Assembly: GCF_000473265.1 (NCBI RefSeq)
Contig: NZ_KI421511.1
Span: forward strand, 7,537,314 to 7,601,313
Direction of reading: 5' to 3'
DNA from: Amycolatopsis thermoflava N1165
GTDB lineage: Bacteria > Actinomycetota > Actinomycetes > Mycobacteriales > Pseudonocardiaceae
DNA length: 64,000 nucleotides
The translations under genes and the position numbers were made by a program. The notes below the pieces were generated by a model, which saw only the letters and a program-made list of their open reading frames with translations, searched no databases and had not been told where the DNA came from. The first letter of the stretch is position 1. Each line of letters opens with the position of its first letter. Shown in pieces: positions 7,641-19,780 of the stretch.

Positions 7641-8861
7641 CTAGCGGGTCCGCTGCCGGGTCAGCGTCGCGAAAACCAGGAGAGCCACCACGGCGAACGC
7701 GGCCATCACGACGCCCATCGGCACCGCGCTGGCCTCGCCGCCGATGCTCACCAGCGGCGTCGCCAACCCGCCGACCACGAACTGCATCACCCCGAGCAGC
7801 GCGGACGCCGCACCGGCGTTGTGCGGGTGCTCGGCCAGCGCCAGCGACGACGCGTTCGGCATGACCAGCCCGATGCTCGACACCATCACCAGCAGCGGCG
7901 CCAGCAGCACCCCCAGCGGCAGCCCGGCCAGCGCCGCCGCCAGCACGCCGGCACCGCCGACCGCCGAGGCGGAGAGGCCGACCGTCAGCAGCGTCCGCTC
8001 CCGCACCCGGCCCACGATCCGCCCGTTGACCTGCCCGGCGATCACGATCCCCAGCCCGTTCGCGCCGAACACCAGGCTGTACTCCTGCGGGCTCAGCCCG
8101 TACACGTCCTGCAGCACGAACGACGACGCCGAGATGTAGGCGAACAGCCCGGCGAACATCAGCCCGGCCGACAGCGCGTACCCGACGAACGAACGGTCCC
8201 GCAGCAGCACGCCGTACCCGCGCAGCGTCGAGCCGATCCGGGCCGGGCGGCGGCGGTCGGCAGGCAACGTCTCGGGCATCGCCAGCGCCGCGGCCACCAG
8301 CAGCACCGCGCCGAACACGGCCAGCACCACGAACACCCCGCGCCACGACGTCAGCCGCAGCACCTGCCCGCCGATCACCGGCGCCAGAATCGGGGCCAGC
8401 CCGCTGACCAGCATCAACATCGAGAAGAACTTCGTCATCGCGGTGCCTGCGAACAGGTCGCGCACGCTCGCCCGCGCGATCACCATCCCGGCCGCCGCGC
8501 CGAGCGCCTGCACCGACCGGCCCGCGATCAGCAGTTCCGCCGTCGGGCTCACCGCGCACAGGACCGACGCGACGGCGTACAGCACGAGCCCGGCCAGCAG
8601 CGGACGGCGGCGGCCCAGCGAGTCCGACAGCGGCCCGGCGATCAGCTGCCCCAGCGCCAGCGCGATGATGAACGCGGTCAGCGTCAGCTGCAGCGTCGGC
8701 GCCGAGCTGTGCAGGTCGTCGGCCATCCGGGGGAGCGCGGGCAGGTACATGTCGATCGAGAGCGGCGCGAACGCCGACAGCCCGCCGAGGATCAGCGCGT
8801 ACCGCAGGGTGCCGGGTGTCCGTCTGGTCGTCGCCGTTGCCGGGACCGCTGTCGTGCTCAC
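7641..8861 (-). CDS. MFS drug exporter, Bcr/CflA type
   Basis: A 406-residue twelve-helix major facilitator of the drug:H+ antiporter 1 group. It has the early motif LQLTLTAFIIALALGQLIAGPLSDSLGRR (the GxLaDrxGrR loop) and the Bcr/CflA opening (ILGGLSAFAPLSIDMYLPALP). GTG at 8861 is preferred because GGAGG lies 8 bp upstream and a longer start adds a poor N-terminus. Two inverted repeats in the upstream intergenic region may hold a local repressor. The substrate is not deducible; bicyclomycin, sulfonamide or a self-made compound are possible. Confidence 0.88.
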   Translation of the reverse strand: MSTTAVPATATTRRTPGTLRYALILGGLSAFAPLSIDMYLPALPRMADDLHSSAPTLQLTLTAFIIALALGQLIAGPLSDSLGRRRPLLAGLVLYAVASVLCAVSPTAELLIAGRSVQALGAAAGMVIARASVRDLFAGTAMTKFFSMLMLVSGLAPILAPVIGGQVLRLTSWRGVFVVLAVFGAVLLVAAALAMPETLPADRRRPARIGSTLRGYGVLLRDRSFVGYALSAGLMFAGLFAYISASSFVLQDVYGLSPQEYSLVFGANGLGIVIAGQVNGRIVGRVRERTLLTVGLSASAVGGAGVLAAALAGLPLGVLLAPLLVMVSSIGLVMPNASSLALAEHPHNAGAASALLGVMQFVVGGLATPLVSIGGEASAVPMGVVMAAFAVVALLVFATLTRQRTR

Positions 8862-8955
8862 TCCGCCTCCACTCGACCAGATCCACCCGGCAACACCGAA
8901 CACCGGAGATCGCGTTCGCATTCCCCGCTGTGGTGCGGCACACCCGAACCCGATC

Positions 8956-8970
8956 AGTCCATAATGGACT
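8956..8970. promoter_or_regulatory. Inverted repeat upstream of the divergent MFS and secreted-protein genes
   Basis: AGTCCATAATGGACT is a hyphenated palindrome with 6-bp arms, lying between the leftward exporter (start 8861) and the rightward gene at 9020. It could be an operator. No cognate regulator gene adjoins. Confidence 0.45.
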
Positions 8971-8974
8971 CAAC

Positions 8975-8992
8975 TGTCTGGTATACTGGACA
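8975..8992. promoter_or_regulatory. GntR-like palindrome TGTCnnGTATACnnGACA
   Basis: The 18-bp site has a central GTATAC and symmetric TGTC/GACA ends, as seen in operators of GntR-type and similar repressors. It sits 28 bp before the GTG at 9020, so a bound protein would block the rightward promoter. The assignment to a regulator family is inference. Confidence 0.4.
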
Positions 8993-9019
8993 AACCGGAC
9001 CGATGTCGAGGGGAGTGCC

Positions 9020-9340
9020 GTGGGGCGGAAGCTGGGAACGGAATCCCGGCACCGGTCCGTCCGCGGCCTGCTCGTCCTGGCCCTGCTGCTGCTCAGCCTC
9101 GTCACGCCGACGACGCCGGAGAGCCACCCGCACCCGCCCGCGCCGGACGGTATCGCCGCCCTCGCGGCGGAGCCGTTGCCGCACGTCACGGCCACCCCGC
9201 TGCCGGTCGCGGACCTACCGCCGGTCGTCGGCGTCGAACCACCGCTCGGCCACGCGGAAGTCCGGCCCTCGCCCGACGCTCCCGCACCCGCCCGCGAACA
9301 GGGCACCGCTCTCGGCGCTCGCGCGCCGCCCTCCAGGTAA
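9020..9340 (+). CDS. Proline-rich small membrane-anchored or secreted protein
   Basis: A 106-residue protein from a GTG with GAGGGGAG just upstream. A basic N-terminus (RKLGTESRHRSVRG) leads into a hydrophobic stretch LLVLALLLLSLV (about residues 18-29), a signal anchor or signal peptide. The rest is Pro/Ala/Glu-rich and probably disordered. It precedes the antiporter gene by 72 bp on the same strand. No domain is recognised; a real gene is likely but not certain. Confidence 0.55.
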   Translation: MGRKLGTESRHRSVRGLLVLALLLLSLVTPTTPESHPHPPAPDGIAALAAEPLPHVTATPLPVADLPPVVGVEPPLGHAEVRPSPDAPAPAREQGTALGARAPPSR

Positions 9341-9412
9341 CGCCCCGGACCCCATCCGCACACCGCGCCGACCCGCGGTGCGCTTCGCCATGCCCTGGAG
9401 GGACTTCACCAC

Positions 9413-10594
9413 ATGCAAACCGGACACGCCCTGCTCGCTGTCGGCGGCGCCTTCCTCGCCGCAGGCGTGCTGGCCAGAGCCGGCGCCCGCATCGGGCTGC
9501 CCACGATCCCCCTGTTCATGCTGGCCGGGTTCATCTTCGGCCCCAACACCCCCGGACTGTCGCTGGTGCACGATCCGGGCGAGCTGAGCGTGCTCGCCGG
9601 GCTCGGCCTGGTGTTCCTGCTCTTCTACCTGGGCCTGGAGTTCTCCCTCGACGACCTCGCCAAGGGCGGCCGCAAGCTGGCCGTGTCCGGTCTGGTCTAC
9701 CTCGCGCTCAACATCGGCGGCGGGCTCGCGTTCGGGTTCCTGCTCGGCTGGGGCTCCAGCGAGGCGCTGGTGATCGCGGGCGCGATCGGGATCTCGTCCT
9801 CGGCGATCGTGACCAAACTGCTCGTCGAGACCGGCCGCACGCGGCACCCGGAATCACGCCTGATCATGGGCATCATCGTGATCGAGGACCTGTTCCTCGC
9901 GCTGTACCTGGCGCTGCTGCAGCCGGTGCTCTCCGGCGCCGACTCGTTCTGGCCCGCGCTCGCCGACTTCGGCAAGGCGCTCGGCTTCCTGCTGGCGCTC
10001 GCCGCGCTGGCCCGCTGGGGCGGGCGGCTGGTGTCGAAGCTGTTCGGCTCGGCCGACGACGAACTGCTGACCGTGTGCTTCGTCGGTGTCGCCGTGCTGG
10101 GCGCCGCGGTCGCCGAGGAGCTGGGCGTCTCCGACGCGATCGGCGCGTTCATGGTCGGCATGATGCTCGGCGGCTCGAAGGTCGCGCCCCGCATCCACAA
10201 GCTGGTCCTGCCGCTGCGGGACGCGTTCGGCGCGTTGTTCTTCTTCATCTTCGGGCTCAGCATCGACCCGGGCGCGGTCGGCACGGTCGTGGTGCCGGTG
10301 CTGATCGCCGTGGCGCTGACGCTCGCGTTGAACCTCGCGGCGGGCGCGATCGCGGCGAAGCTGCACTCGTTCGACGGCCAGGCCGGGCTGAACATCGGGC
10401 TCACCGTGCTCACCCGCGGCGAGTTCTCGCTGGTGCTGGCCACGCTCGCGGCGGCGGCCGGGCTGGACTCCCGCGTCGCGCCGTTCGTGGCGGGTTACGT
10501 GCTGCTGCTCGCGATCATCGGCCCGCTGGCGGTGCTGCGGTCGGCGAACCTGGCGCGGCTGTTCGGAGCGCGACGGGCATCACCAGTGTCGTGA
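9413..10594 (+). CDS. Cation:proton antiporter, CPA2 (Kef-type) family
   Basis: A 393-residue membrane protein with about 12 helices and the Na/H-exchanger fold. It is a short CPA2 member: typical Kef proteins have an extra TrkA-N domain of about 200 residues, which is absent. FLLFYLGLEFSLDDL and GAIGISSSAIVTKLLVE are characteristic, as is LTRGEFSLVLATL near the end. It would exchange K+ or Na+ for H+ across the cytoplasmic membrane. The 3' end overlaps the convergent MerR-clamp gene by 80 bp. No regulatory TrkA subunit lies next to it. Confidence 0.88.
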   Translation: MQTGHALLAVGGAFLAAGVLARAGARIGLPTIPLFMLAGFIFGPNTPGLSLVHDPGELSVLAGLGLVFLLFYLGLEFSLDDLAKGGRKLAVSGLVYLALNIGGGLAFGFLLGWGSSEALVIAGAIGISSSAIVTKLLVETGRTRHPESRLIMGIIVIEDLFLALYLALLQPVLSGADSFWPALADFGKALGFLLALAALARWGGRLVSKLFGSADDELLTVCFVGVAVLGAAVAEELGVSDAIGAFMVGMMLGGSKVAPRIHKLVLPLRDAFGALFFFIFGLSIDPGAVGTVVVPVLIAVALTLALNLAAGAIAAKLHSFDGQAGLNIGLTVLTRGEFSLVLATLAAAAGLDSRVAPFVAGYVLLLAIIGPLAVLRSANLARLFGARRASPVS

Positions 10595-11489
10595 ACGAGC
10601 CCTGGTCGGCCGAGCGGACGCGGGCGACCTGCAGTGGCCCGGCGAACTCCAGCAGCACGTCGGGCCCGACGCCCGACTCCAGCGCCGCGCCCAGGACGGC
10701 GGGGTCGAAGCCGATACGCAGCTCGTCACCGCAGACGGCGGGCAGCACCGTGCCGCCGACGGCCAGCCGGTCCGGTCCGAGCACCAGCTCGGCCGGGCCG
10801 TCGGCGGGGAGCGCGTCCCGGAGCGCGACGCGGTCCACGACGACCCGCTGCGCCGGCACGGGCAGCGCGTCGAGCACCGCGCGGTAGTCCGGGAAGTCCT
10901 GGTCCAGCAGCGGCAGCGTCGTGCCGTCGAGGGTGACCTCGTCCTGCCGTGCCAGCCGCGGGCCGAGCGCGGCCAGCTCGCCGGCGGACACGACGAACCG
11001 GCCGGTGCCGCCGTGCACGGGCTGCAGTACACGCAACGCGAGCCGGTAGCGGTCGGTGGCGACGACGCGGACCTCGTCGCCGTCGGCCTCGATCAGCACG
11101 AAGTCCAGCGGCGCGCCCGCGGCGGGGGCGACCTGCCGGATCGCGCTCGCCAGGTCGAGGCCGGCGACCCGCACCGGGCCCGGCAGCAGACGCCCGACCG
11201 CCGCCGACGCGGCCCGGAAGTCCTCCCGCAGCCGCCGCCGGTGCGCCTCCAGCACCGCCCGCGCCTCGGTCGACGGTCCGTCGAGCACGGTCGTCACCTG
11301 CGCCAGTGGCAGGCCCGCCGCCCGCAGTTCACGCAGCCGCACGGCCCGCTCGACCTGGTCCTCGCGGTAGTAGCGGTAGCCGGTGGCCTCGTCCACGCGC
11401 GCGGGCGTGAGCACGCCGCAGTCGTCGTAGAAGCGCAACGCGCTCGGGGTGAGCCCGGCCAGCCGCGCGAAGGCGCTGATGGTCAGCAT
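10515..11489 (-). CDS. MerR-family regulator fused to a beta-sliding-clamp-like domain
   Basis: A 324-residue protein with two parts. Residues 1-72 are a MerR winged helix (ISAFARLAGLTPSALRFYDDCGVLTPARVDEATGYRYY). Residues 110-308 look like the last two domains of DNA polymerase III beta: VVATDRYRLALR (142-153), FPDYRAVLDALP (199-210), FDPAVLGAAL (261-270) and a terminal SADQGSFTTLVMPV (293-306). The first clamp domain is missing and a short helix (75-100) joins the halves. MerR proteins usually carry effector-binding or metal-binding domains instead. DNA binding is well supported; whether the clamp part dimerises, binds ligand or binds clamp partners is unknown. Confidence 0.8.
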   Translation of the reverse strand: MLTISAFARLAGLTPSALRFYDDCGVLTPARVDEATGYRYYREDQVERAVRLRELRAAGLPLAQVTTVLDGPSTEARAVLEAHRRRLREDFRAASAAVGRLLPGPVRVAGLDLASAIRQVAPAAGAPLDFVLIEADGDEVRVVATDRYRLALRVLQPVHGGTGRFVVSAGELAALGPRLARQDEVTLDGTTLPLLDQDFPDYRAVLDALPVPAQRVVVDRVALRDALPADGPAELVLGPDRLAVGGTVLPAVCGDELRIGFDPAVLGAALESGVGPDVLLEFAGPLQVARVRSADQGSFTTLVMPVALRTAAPGSPTAAPPAGR

Positions 11490-11523
11490 GCCGTCGATTC
11501 TGTGGCTTCCAGTGGCTCGAAGG

Positions 11524-12162
11524 TCAACAGCGGTTCAGCATGTCGGTCAGCGCCGCCTGCTCCGCGGTGGTGACGCTCAGCTGGTAGTAGTGCTTGACCT
11601 CGATCCAGTCGGTGGCGTAGGTGCACCAGAACGACTCCAGCGGCGGCCGCCACTCGTCCGGCGCCTTGTCGCTCTTCGACTGGTTGACGTTGTCGGTGAC
11701 CGCCCACAACTGCGGGCGCACCAGGTCGTTCGCGAAGGCCTCGCGCCGGTCCTGCGTCCACGCCGACGCGCCGCTGACCCAGCTCTGCGCGAGCGGCACC
11801 ATGTGATCGATGTCCACATCGGACGCCTTGGTCCAGGTCGCGCCGTCGTAGGGGCTGACCCAGGTGCCCGAGGTGGGCGAGCAGTCCTTGCCGACGACGA
11901 CGTTCGTGCCCGAGCGCTTGAGCACCTCCTCGCGGGTGTTGCAGGCGCCCTCGACGGTGTCCCAGTGCGGGTACTTCTCCCGCGAATAGCCGTTCAGCGT
12001 GCCCCGCGGCTTGACCTGCAGCTCGGCGAGCTGCTGCCGCGCCACGCCTGGATCCGTCGCCGGATTCGCCTTCGACGGCGGCACCAGACCCGGCCGCCAC
12101 ACCACCACCAGAACCGCCACCACGACCGCCACCACCAGCGGCACCCACACCCGCGCCTTCAC
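11524..12162 (-). CDS. Membrane-anchored HNH endonuclease family protein (DUF1524/GmrSD-like)
   Basis: A 212-residue protein with an N-terminal signal anchor (residues 5-22) that places the nuclease outside the membrane. The core has the DUF1524 HNH layout: DIDHMVPLAQSW (117-128) supplies the D-H catalytic pair, and the NVNQSKSDKAPDEW segment (158-171) the Asn and Lys of the beta-beta-alpha-metal site. Three cysteines at 74, 94 and about 179 suit an extracytoplasmic fold. Family members are common secreted nucleases of actinomycetes, thought to degrade DNA outside the cell. The start at 12162 gives the complete anchor. Confidence 0.85.
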   Translation of the reverse strand: MKARVWVPLVVAVVVAVLVVVWRPGLVPPSKANPATDPGVARQQLAELQVKPRGTLNGYSREKYPHWDTVEGACNTREEVLKRSGTNVVVGKDCSPTSGTWVSPYDGATWTKASDVDIDHMVPLAQSWVSGASAWTQDRREAFANDLVRPQLWAVTDNVNQSKSDKAPDEWRPPLESFWCTYATDWIEVKHYYQLSVTTAEQAALTDMLNRC

Positions 12163-12184
12163 GTCGGTGAGGTTAAGTGATCAA

Positions 12185-12197
12185 GTACCGGCGGTAC
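12185..12197. promoter_or_regulatory. Short inverted repeat in the divergent HNH/oxidase promoter region
   Basis: GTACCGGCGGTAC has 5-bp arms and sits between the two divergent starts (12162 and 12233). It may be an operator for the FMN oxidase gene. Short repeats like this occur often by chance in GC-rich DNA. Confidence 0.3.
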
Positions 12198-12232
12198 GCT
12201 GCGGTCTCCGGCGTGTCGACGAGGAGGTGCGC

Positions 12233-13396
12233 GTGGCCGAGCGGTTCGGTGGCTACCAGAACGAGATCTACCTGCACGGACTCGGCGGGACGAAGCCGCC
12301 GTTCACCACGGATCCGGTGCGGCTGGTCGAGTCGGCCCGCGAGGTGATGACCCCGGAGGCCTACGGCTACGTGGCGGGCGGCGCGGGCTCGGGCGCGACG
12401 ATGGACGCCAACCGCGCGGCGTTCGACCGCTGGAAGCTGGTGCCGCGCATGCTGACCGACGCCACCGCGCGCACCACGTCGGCCACGGTGCTCGGGTCCG
12501 AGCTGCCGGCGCCGGTGCTGCTCGCACCGGTCGGGGTGCAGTCGATCGTGCACCCGGACGCCGAGCCGGCGACGGCGCGGGCCGCGGCGGCGCTGGGCCT
12601 GCCGATGATCCTGTCCACCGCGGCGTCGCACACGATCGAGGAGGTCGCCGAAGCCTCCGGCGACGGCCCGCGCTGGTTCCAGCTGTACTGGCCGTCCGAC
12701 TCGGATGTCACCGCGAGCATCCTGACCCGCGCGAAGAAGGCCGGCTACACCACGCTCGTCGTCACGCTCGACACCTGGACGCTGGCCTGGCGCCCGCGGG
12801 ACCTCGACTCCGCCTACCTGCCCTTCCTCAAGGGCGAGGGCCTGGCCACGCCGCTGTCCGACCCGGCCTTCCGCGCGCTGCTGGAGAAGGCGCCGGAGGA
12901 CGACATGCCGTCGGCGATCCTGCGGTGGGTGTCGCTGTTCACCGGCACCGACCACAGCTGGAACCAGCTGCCGTTCCTGCGCGAGCACTGGGACGGCCCC
13001 ATCGTGCTCAAGGGCATCCAGCACCCCGACGACGCGCGGCGCGCGGTCGACGCCGGGATGGACGGCATCGTGGTGTCCAACCACGGCGGACGGCAGGTCG
13101 ACGGCGCGATCGGCTCGCTGGAGGCGCTGCCGCCGATCGCGAGCGCCGTCGGAGACCGCATCGAGGTGCTGTTCGACTCCGGTGTGCGGACCGGCGCGGA
13201 CATCCTGAAGGCGCTGGCGCTGGGCGCGAAGGCGGTTCTCGTCGGGCGGCCCTGGGTGTACGGGCTGGGCCACGCGGGCGAGGACGGCGTGCGGCACGTG
13301 CTGCGCAGCCTGCTCGCGGACCTCGACCTCACCCTGGGGCTGACCGGGCACCGTTCGGTCGGGGAGCTGGGCCCGGAGTCGCTGCAGCGGTCCTGA
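12233..13396 (+). CDS. FMN-dependent alpha-hydroxy-acid oxidase (lactate 2-monooxygenase-like)
   Basis: A 387-residue TIM-barrel flavoenzyme of the lactate oxidase/glycolate oxidase family. It oxidises an L-2-hydroxy acid, with FMN held in the barrel. The signature SNHGGRQVDG (282-291) carries the active-site His284 and the substrate-binding Arg287. LAPVGVQSIVHPDAE (98-112) and WFQLYWPSD (148-156) are also diagnostic. The length and sequence suit lactate 2-monooxygenase, which releases acetate and CO2; plain oxidase or dehydrogenase activity is the alternative. Start 12233 is preferred over 12227 because it leaves room after GAGGAGG. Confidence 0.87.
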   Translation: MAERFGGYQNEIYLHGLGGTKPPFTTDPVRLVESAREVMTPEAYGYVAGGAGSGATMDANRAAFDRWKLVPRMLTDATARTTSATVLGSELPAPVLLAPVGVQSIVHPDAEPATARAAAALGLPMILSTAASHTIEEVAEASGDGPRWFQLYWPSDSDVTASILTRAKKAGYTTLVVTLDTWTLAWRPRDLDSAYLPFLKGEGLATPLSDPAFRALLEKAPEDDMPSAILRWVSLFTGTDHSWNQLPFLREHWDGPIVLKGIQHPDDARRAVDAGMDGIVVSNHGGRQVDGAIGSLEALPPIASAVGDRIEVLFDSGVRTGADILKALALGAKAVLVGRPWVYGLGHAGEDGVRHVLRSLLADLDLTLGLTGHRSVGELGPESLQRS

Positions 13397-14204
13397 GCAC
13401 ACCGAGCAGCCGCGACGCCAGCGGTTCCCGGGGCGGGCGGGTGAGGAAGTCCGCGAGCGCGAACAGGTCCAGCGCTCGGGCGGCCTCCCGCCAGCCCGCG
13501 GGGCACGGCCCGAAGCCCTCCAGCACGCCGTCCGTGAACGGGGTGTCGCCGAAGCGCAGGACGTTGCCCAGATCGGTGAGCGGGCTGCCGCTGTGCGCGA
13601 ACTCCCAGTCCAGCACGGTCACCCGCCAGCCGTTGCCGTCGCGGGCGGCGATCAGGTTCTTCGGGTTGAAGTCGGAGTGCACCAGGCGCGCTTCGCCGTG
13701 CGGCACCAGCGGTGCCCATTCCCGCGCCCGCGCCAGGAGCCCGCGCAGGTCCGCGTCGGTGAGCGGCCAGCCAGGGTGCCGCCGTGCCAGGCAGGCGGTC
13801 ACGAACCCGGCCAGGTCTCCCGGCATCTCGCCCAGCCGCAACGAGCCGTCGAGGAACCAGCCCGGCCGCACCAACCGCACCTCGCCGATCCGGGCGAGGG
13901 CCCGCCCGGCCGCGAGCCCCACCTCGCGGGCTTCGGTGCCGGGAAGCTCCGCCAGCAGGACCTCGACACCGGTGCCCGGCACGAACGCGCTCACCGACGC
14001 GTCCTCCGTGACGGCGATCACCTCGGGCGCGATCCCGGGCACCAGCCGGGCCACCGCGGCCTCGACCGCGGGCCGTCCGCCCACTTTGAGCACGTACCGG
14101 TCGTCCAGCGACCACACGGCTCCCCGGTACCCGCCGGACAGCTGCCGCCGCGGCAACCCGCCCAGGCCCAGCTCGTCCAGCCACTCCACGTGCGGTGCGG
14201 ACAT
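13329..14204 (-). CDS. Aminoglycoside phosphotransferase (APH) family protein
   Basis: A 291-residue protein-kinase-like phosphotransferase. The nucleotide lysine is in YVLKVGG (near residue 41), the catalytic loop is VHSDFNPKN (about 174-182) and the metal-binding aspartate is in VLDWEFAHSG (about 194). Family members phosphorylate aminoglycosides, choline or other small hydroxyl compounds, so resistance cannot be assumed. The 3' end overlaps the convergent oxidase gene by 68 bp. It diverges from hrpA, and the short gap must hold both promoters. Confidence 0.84.
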   Translation of the reverse strand: MSAPHVEWLDELGLGGLPRRQLSGGYRGAVWSLDDRYVLKVGGRPAVEAAVARLVPGIAPEVIAVTEDASVSAFVPGTGVEVLLAELPGTEAREVGLAAGRALARIGEVRLVRPGWFLDGSLRLGEMPGDLAGFVTACLARRHPGWPLTDADLRGLLARAREWAPLVPHGEARLVHSDFNPKNLIAARDGNGWRVTVLDWEFAHSGSPLTDLGNVLRFGDTPFTDGVLEGFGPCPAGWREAARALDLFALADFLTRPPREPLASRLLGVLRTAAATPGPAPRPNGARSAPG

Positions 14205-14248
14205 ATTCGCAGGCTAGCCGGATCGCGCGGAGCTATCCTGGAAGCCGT

Positions 14249-18121
<3,873 letters not shown>

Positions 18122-19780
18122 CTATTTGGCGTCGGCGTAGGTGTCGACGGTGACCGGTTGCATGGGGAAGTGCACGGGGCAGGCGGCGCCGAACGTGAGC
18201 GCGGCGGCCTCGGGCACGGACTCGCCGATCGCGGCTTCGACGGCGGGTGCGAGTTCCTCGGGCGAGTGCACGATGACCTCGTCGTGCTGGAAGAACACCA
18301 GGTGGGCGGGCTCGGGCAGCTTGCGGCGCAGGGTGGCGAGCAGCACCGCGGTGAAGTCGGCCGCGCTGGCCTGCACGACGAAGTTGCGGGTGAAGCGGCC
18401 CCAGTTGCGGGCCGCCTGGCGGGCGCGGGTCTCGTCCTCGTTCGCGCCGCCGGTGAGGGCGCGCCACGCTTCGCTCGGCGCGGGGGAGACGCGCCCGAGC
18501 CGGGAGCGGACGCGCTCGCCACGTTCCCCGGCCTGCGCGGCACGCTCCACATAGGACACCGCGTCCGGGAAGCGTTGCCGCAGCAGGGCGAGCAGCGACG
18601 CGGCTTCGCCGGCCGTGCCGCCGTACATCGCGGACAGCATGGCGATCTTCGCGCGGGGCCGTCCGGCTTCGGGGGTCATCGTGCCGGCGAACATGGCTTC
18701 GGACAGGCGGGCGTACAGGTCGGTGGAGGCGGAGGCTTCGGCAAGGCGGCGGTCGCCGGACAGGGCGGCCAGCACGCGGGGTTCGAGCTGGGCGGCGTCG
18801 GCCACCACGAGTTTCCAGCCGGGGTCGGCTTGCACGCACACGCGCAGGGTCTTGGGGATCTGGAGCGCGCCGCCGCCGCTGCTGGCCCACCGGCCGGACA
18901 CCACGCCCCCGACGACCCACTCGGGCCGGAACCGCCCGTCGGCGACCCATTCGTCCAGCCACACCCAGCCGTTCGCGGAGTGCAGGCGGGAGAGTTCGCG
19001 GTACTCGATGAGCAGGGGGACGGCCGGGTGGTCGACGTCGCGCAGGACGTGCGCCCTGGCGGACGGGATGGAGATGCCCTCGCGGCCGAACGCGCGCACG
19101 ATGGTCTGCGGGCTGTCCGGGTTCACCCGTTTGCCGCCGAAGGCCTCGGTGATGCGCGCCGCCAGCTCGACCAGTTTCTTGGGCCGCTGACCGGCAGGCA
19201 CGCGGGGCCCGAGCAGTTCGGTCAGGAGCGCGTCGTGCACGTCGGCGCGCCACGGCAACCCGTCGGCCCGCATCTCCTCGGCGACGAGCGCGCTGGCCGA
19301 TTCGGCGGCGACGAGCAACCGGAAGCGCTCCGGGTGCTCGACGTGCCTCATGCGGCGCTCCTGGTTCTCGAGCACGGCGGCAGCCGCCTCGGCGACGCTG
19401 GTTCCGGGCGGGAGGCCGGAGCCGCGGGTCTCGAAGAGAGCGGGCTGGGAGTCCGCGTGGCTGGGCGCGTCCGGTGGGGGTTCCTGACCGTGGAGCCGGG
19501 CCCACGCGGCCGGCAGCGCCTTGGGCTGGCCGGCTTTGCCTTCTGCCGCGAGCAGGAGACCTTCGGTGAGGGCGAGGTCGTGGCAGCGCCGCAGGCGGAG
19601 GTTCGAGCGCAGCAGGAGGGGGTAGAGCTGCGGGACCGAGGGGAAGACCCAGCGCGGGGCTTCGGTGCGCTCCAGTGTTTCGAGGTGTTCCGCCAGGTGG
19701 TGCCCGGGCAGGCGCTGTTGCTGGTGCGGGGTGGATACGAGGAAGCCGCCGTCCTCCTCCCGCGTGACGATGACCTGCAC
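18122..19780 (-). CDS. PolA-like bifunctional 3'-5' exonuclease/DNA polymerase
   Basis: A 552-residue family A polymerase of the short actinobacterial kind. The polymerase motifs are present: motif A as DAAQLEPRVLA, motif B as RAKIAMLSAMYGG and motif C as HDEVIVH. Motif A differs from the usual DYSQIELR, keeping the metal-binding Asp and the steric-gate Glu. The N-terminal about 170 residues stand where an exonuclease-like domain should be, and there is no 5'-nuclease domain. It is a paralogue of Pol I, probably a repair or accessory polymerase. It converges with hrpA with no gap. Confidence 0.85.
   Translation of the reverse strand: MQVIVTREEDGGFLVSTPHQQQRLPGHHLAEHLETLERTEAPRWVFPSVPQLYPLLLRSNLRLRRCHDLALTEGLLLAAEGKAGQPKALPAAWARLHGQEPPPDAPSHADSQPALFETRGSGLPPGTSVAEAAAAVLENQERRMRHVEHPERFRLLVAAESASALVAEEMRADGLPWRADVHDALLTELLGPRVPAGQRPKKLVELAARITEAFGGKRVNPDSPQTIVRAFGREGISIPSARAHVLRDVDHPAVPLLIEYRELSRLHSANGWVWLDEWVADGRFRPEWVVGGVVSGRWASSGGGALQIPKTLRVCVQADPGWKLVVADAAQLEPRVLAALSGDRRLAEASASTDLYARLSEAMFAGTMTPEAGRPRAKIAMLSAMYGGTAGEAASLLALLRQRFPDAVSYVERAAQAGERGERVRSRLGRVSPAPSEAWRALTGGANEDETRARQAARNWGRFTRNFVVQASAADFTAVLLATLRRKLPEPAHLVFFQHDEVIVHSPEELAPAVEAAIGESVPEAAALTFGAACPVHFPMQPVTVDTYADAK

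Noticed and set aside
13329-14204. Aminoglycoside resistance gene
   Set aside because: APH-fold proteins are widespread with many substrates; nothing here marks a specific resistance enzyme.
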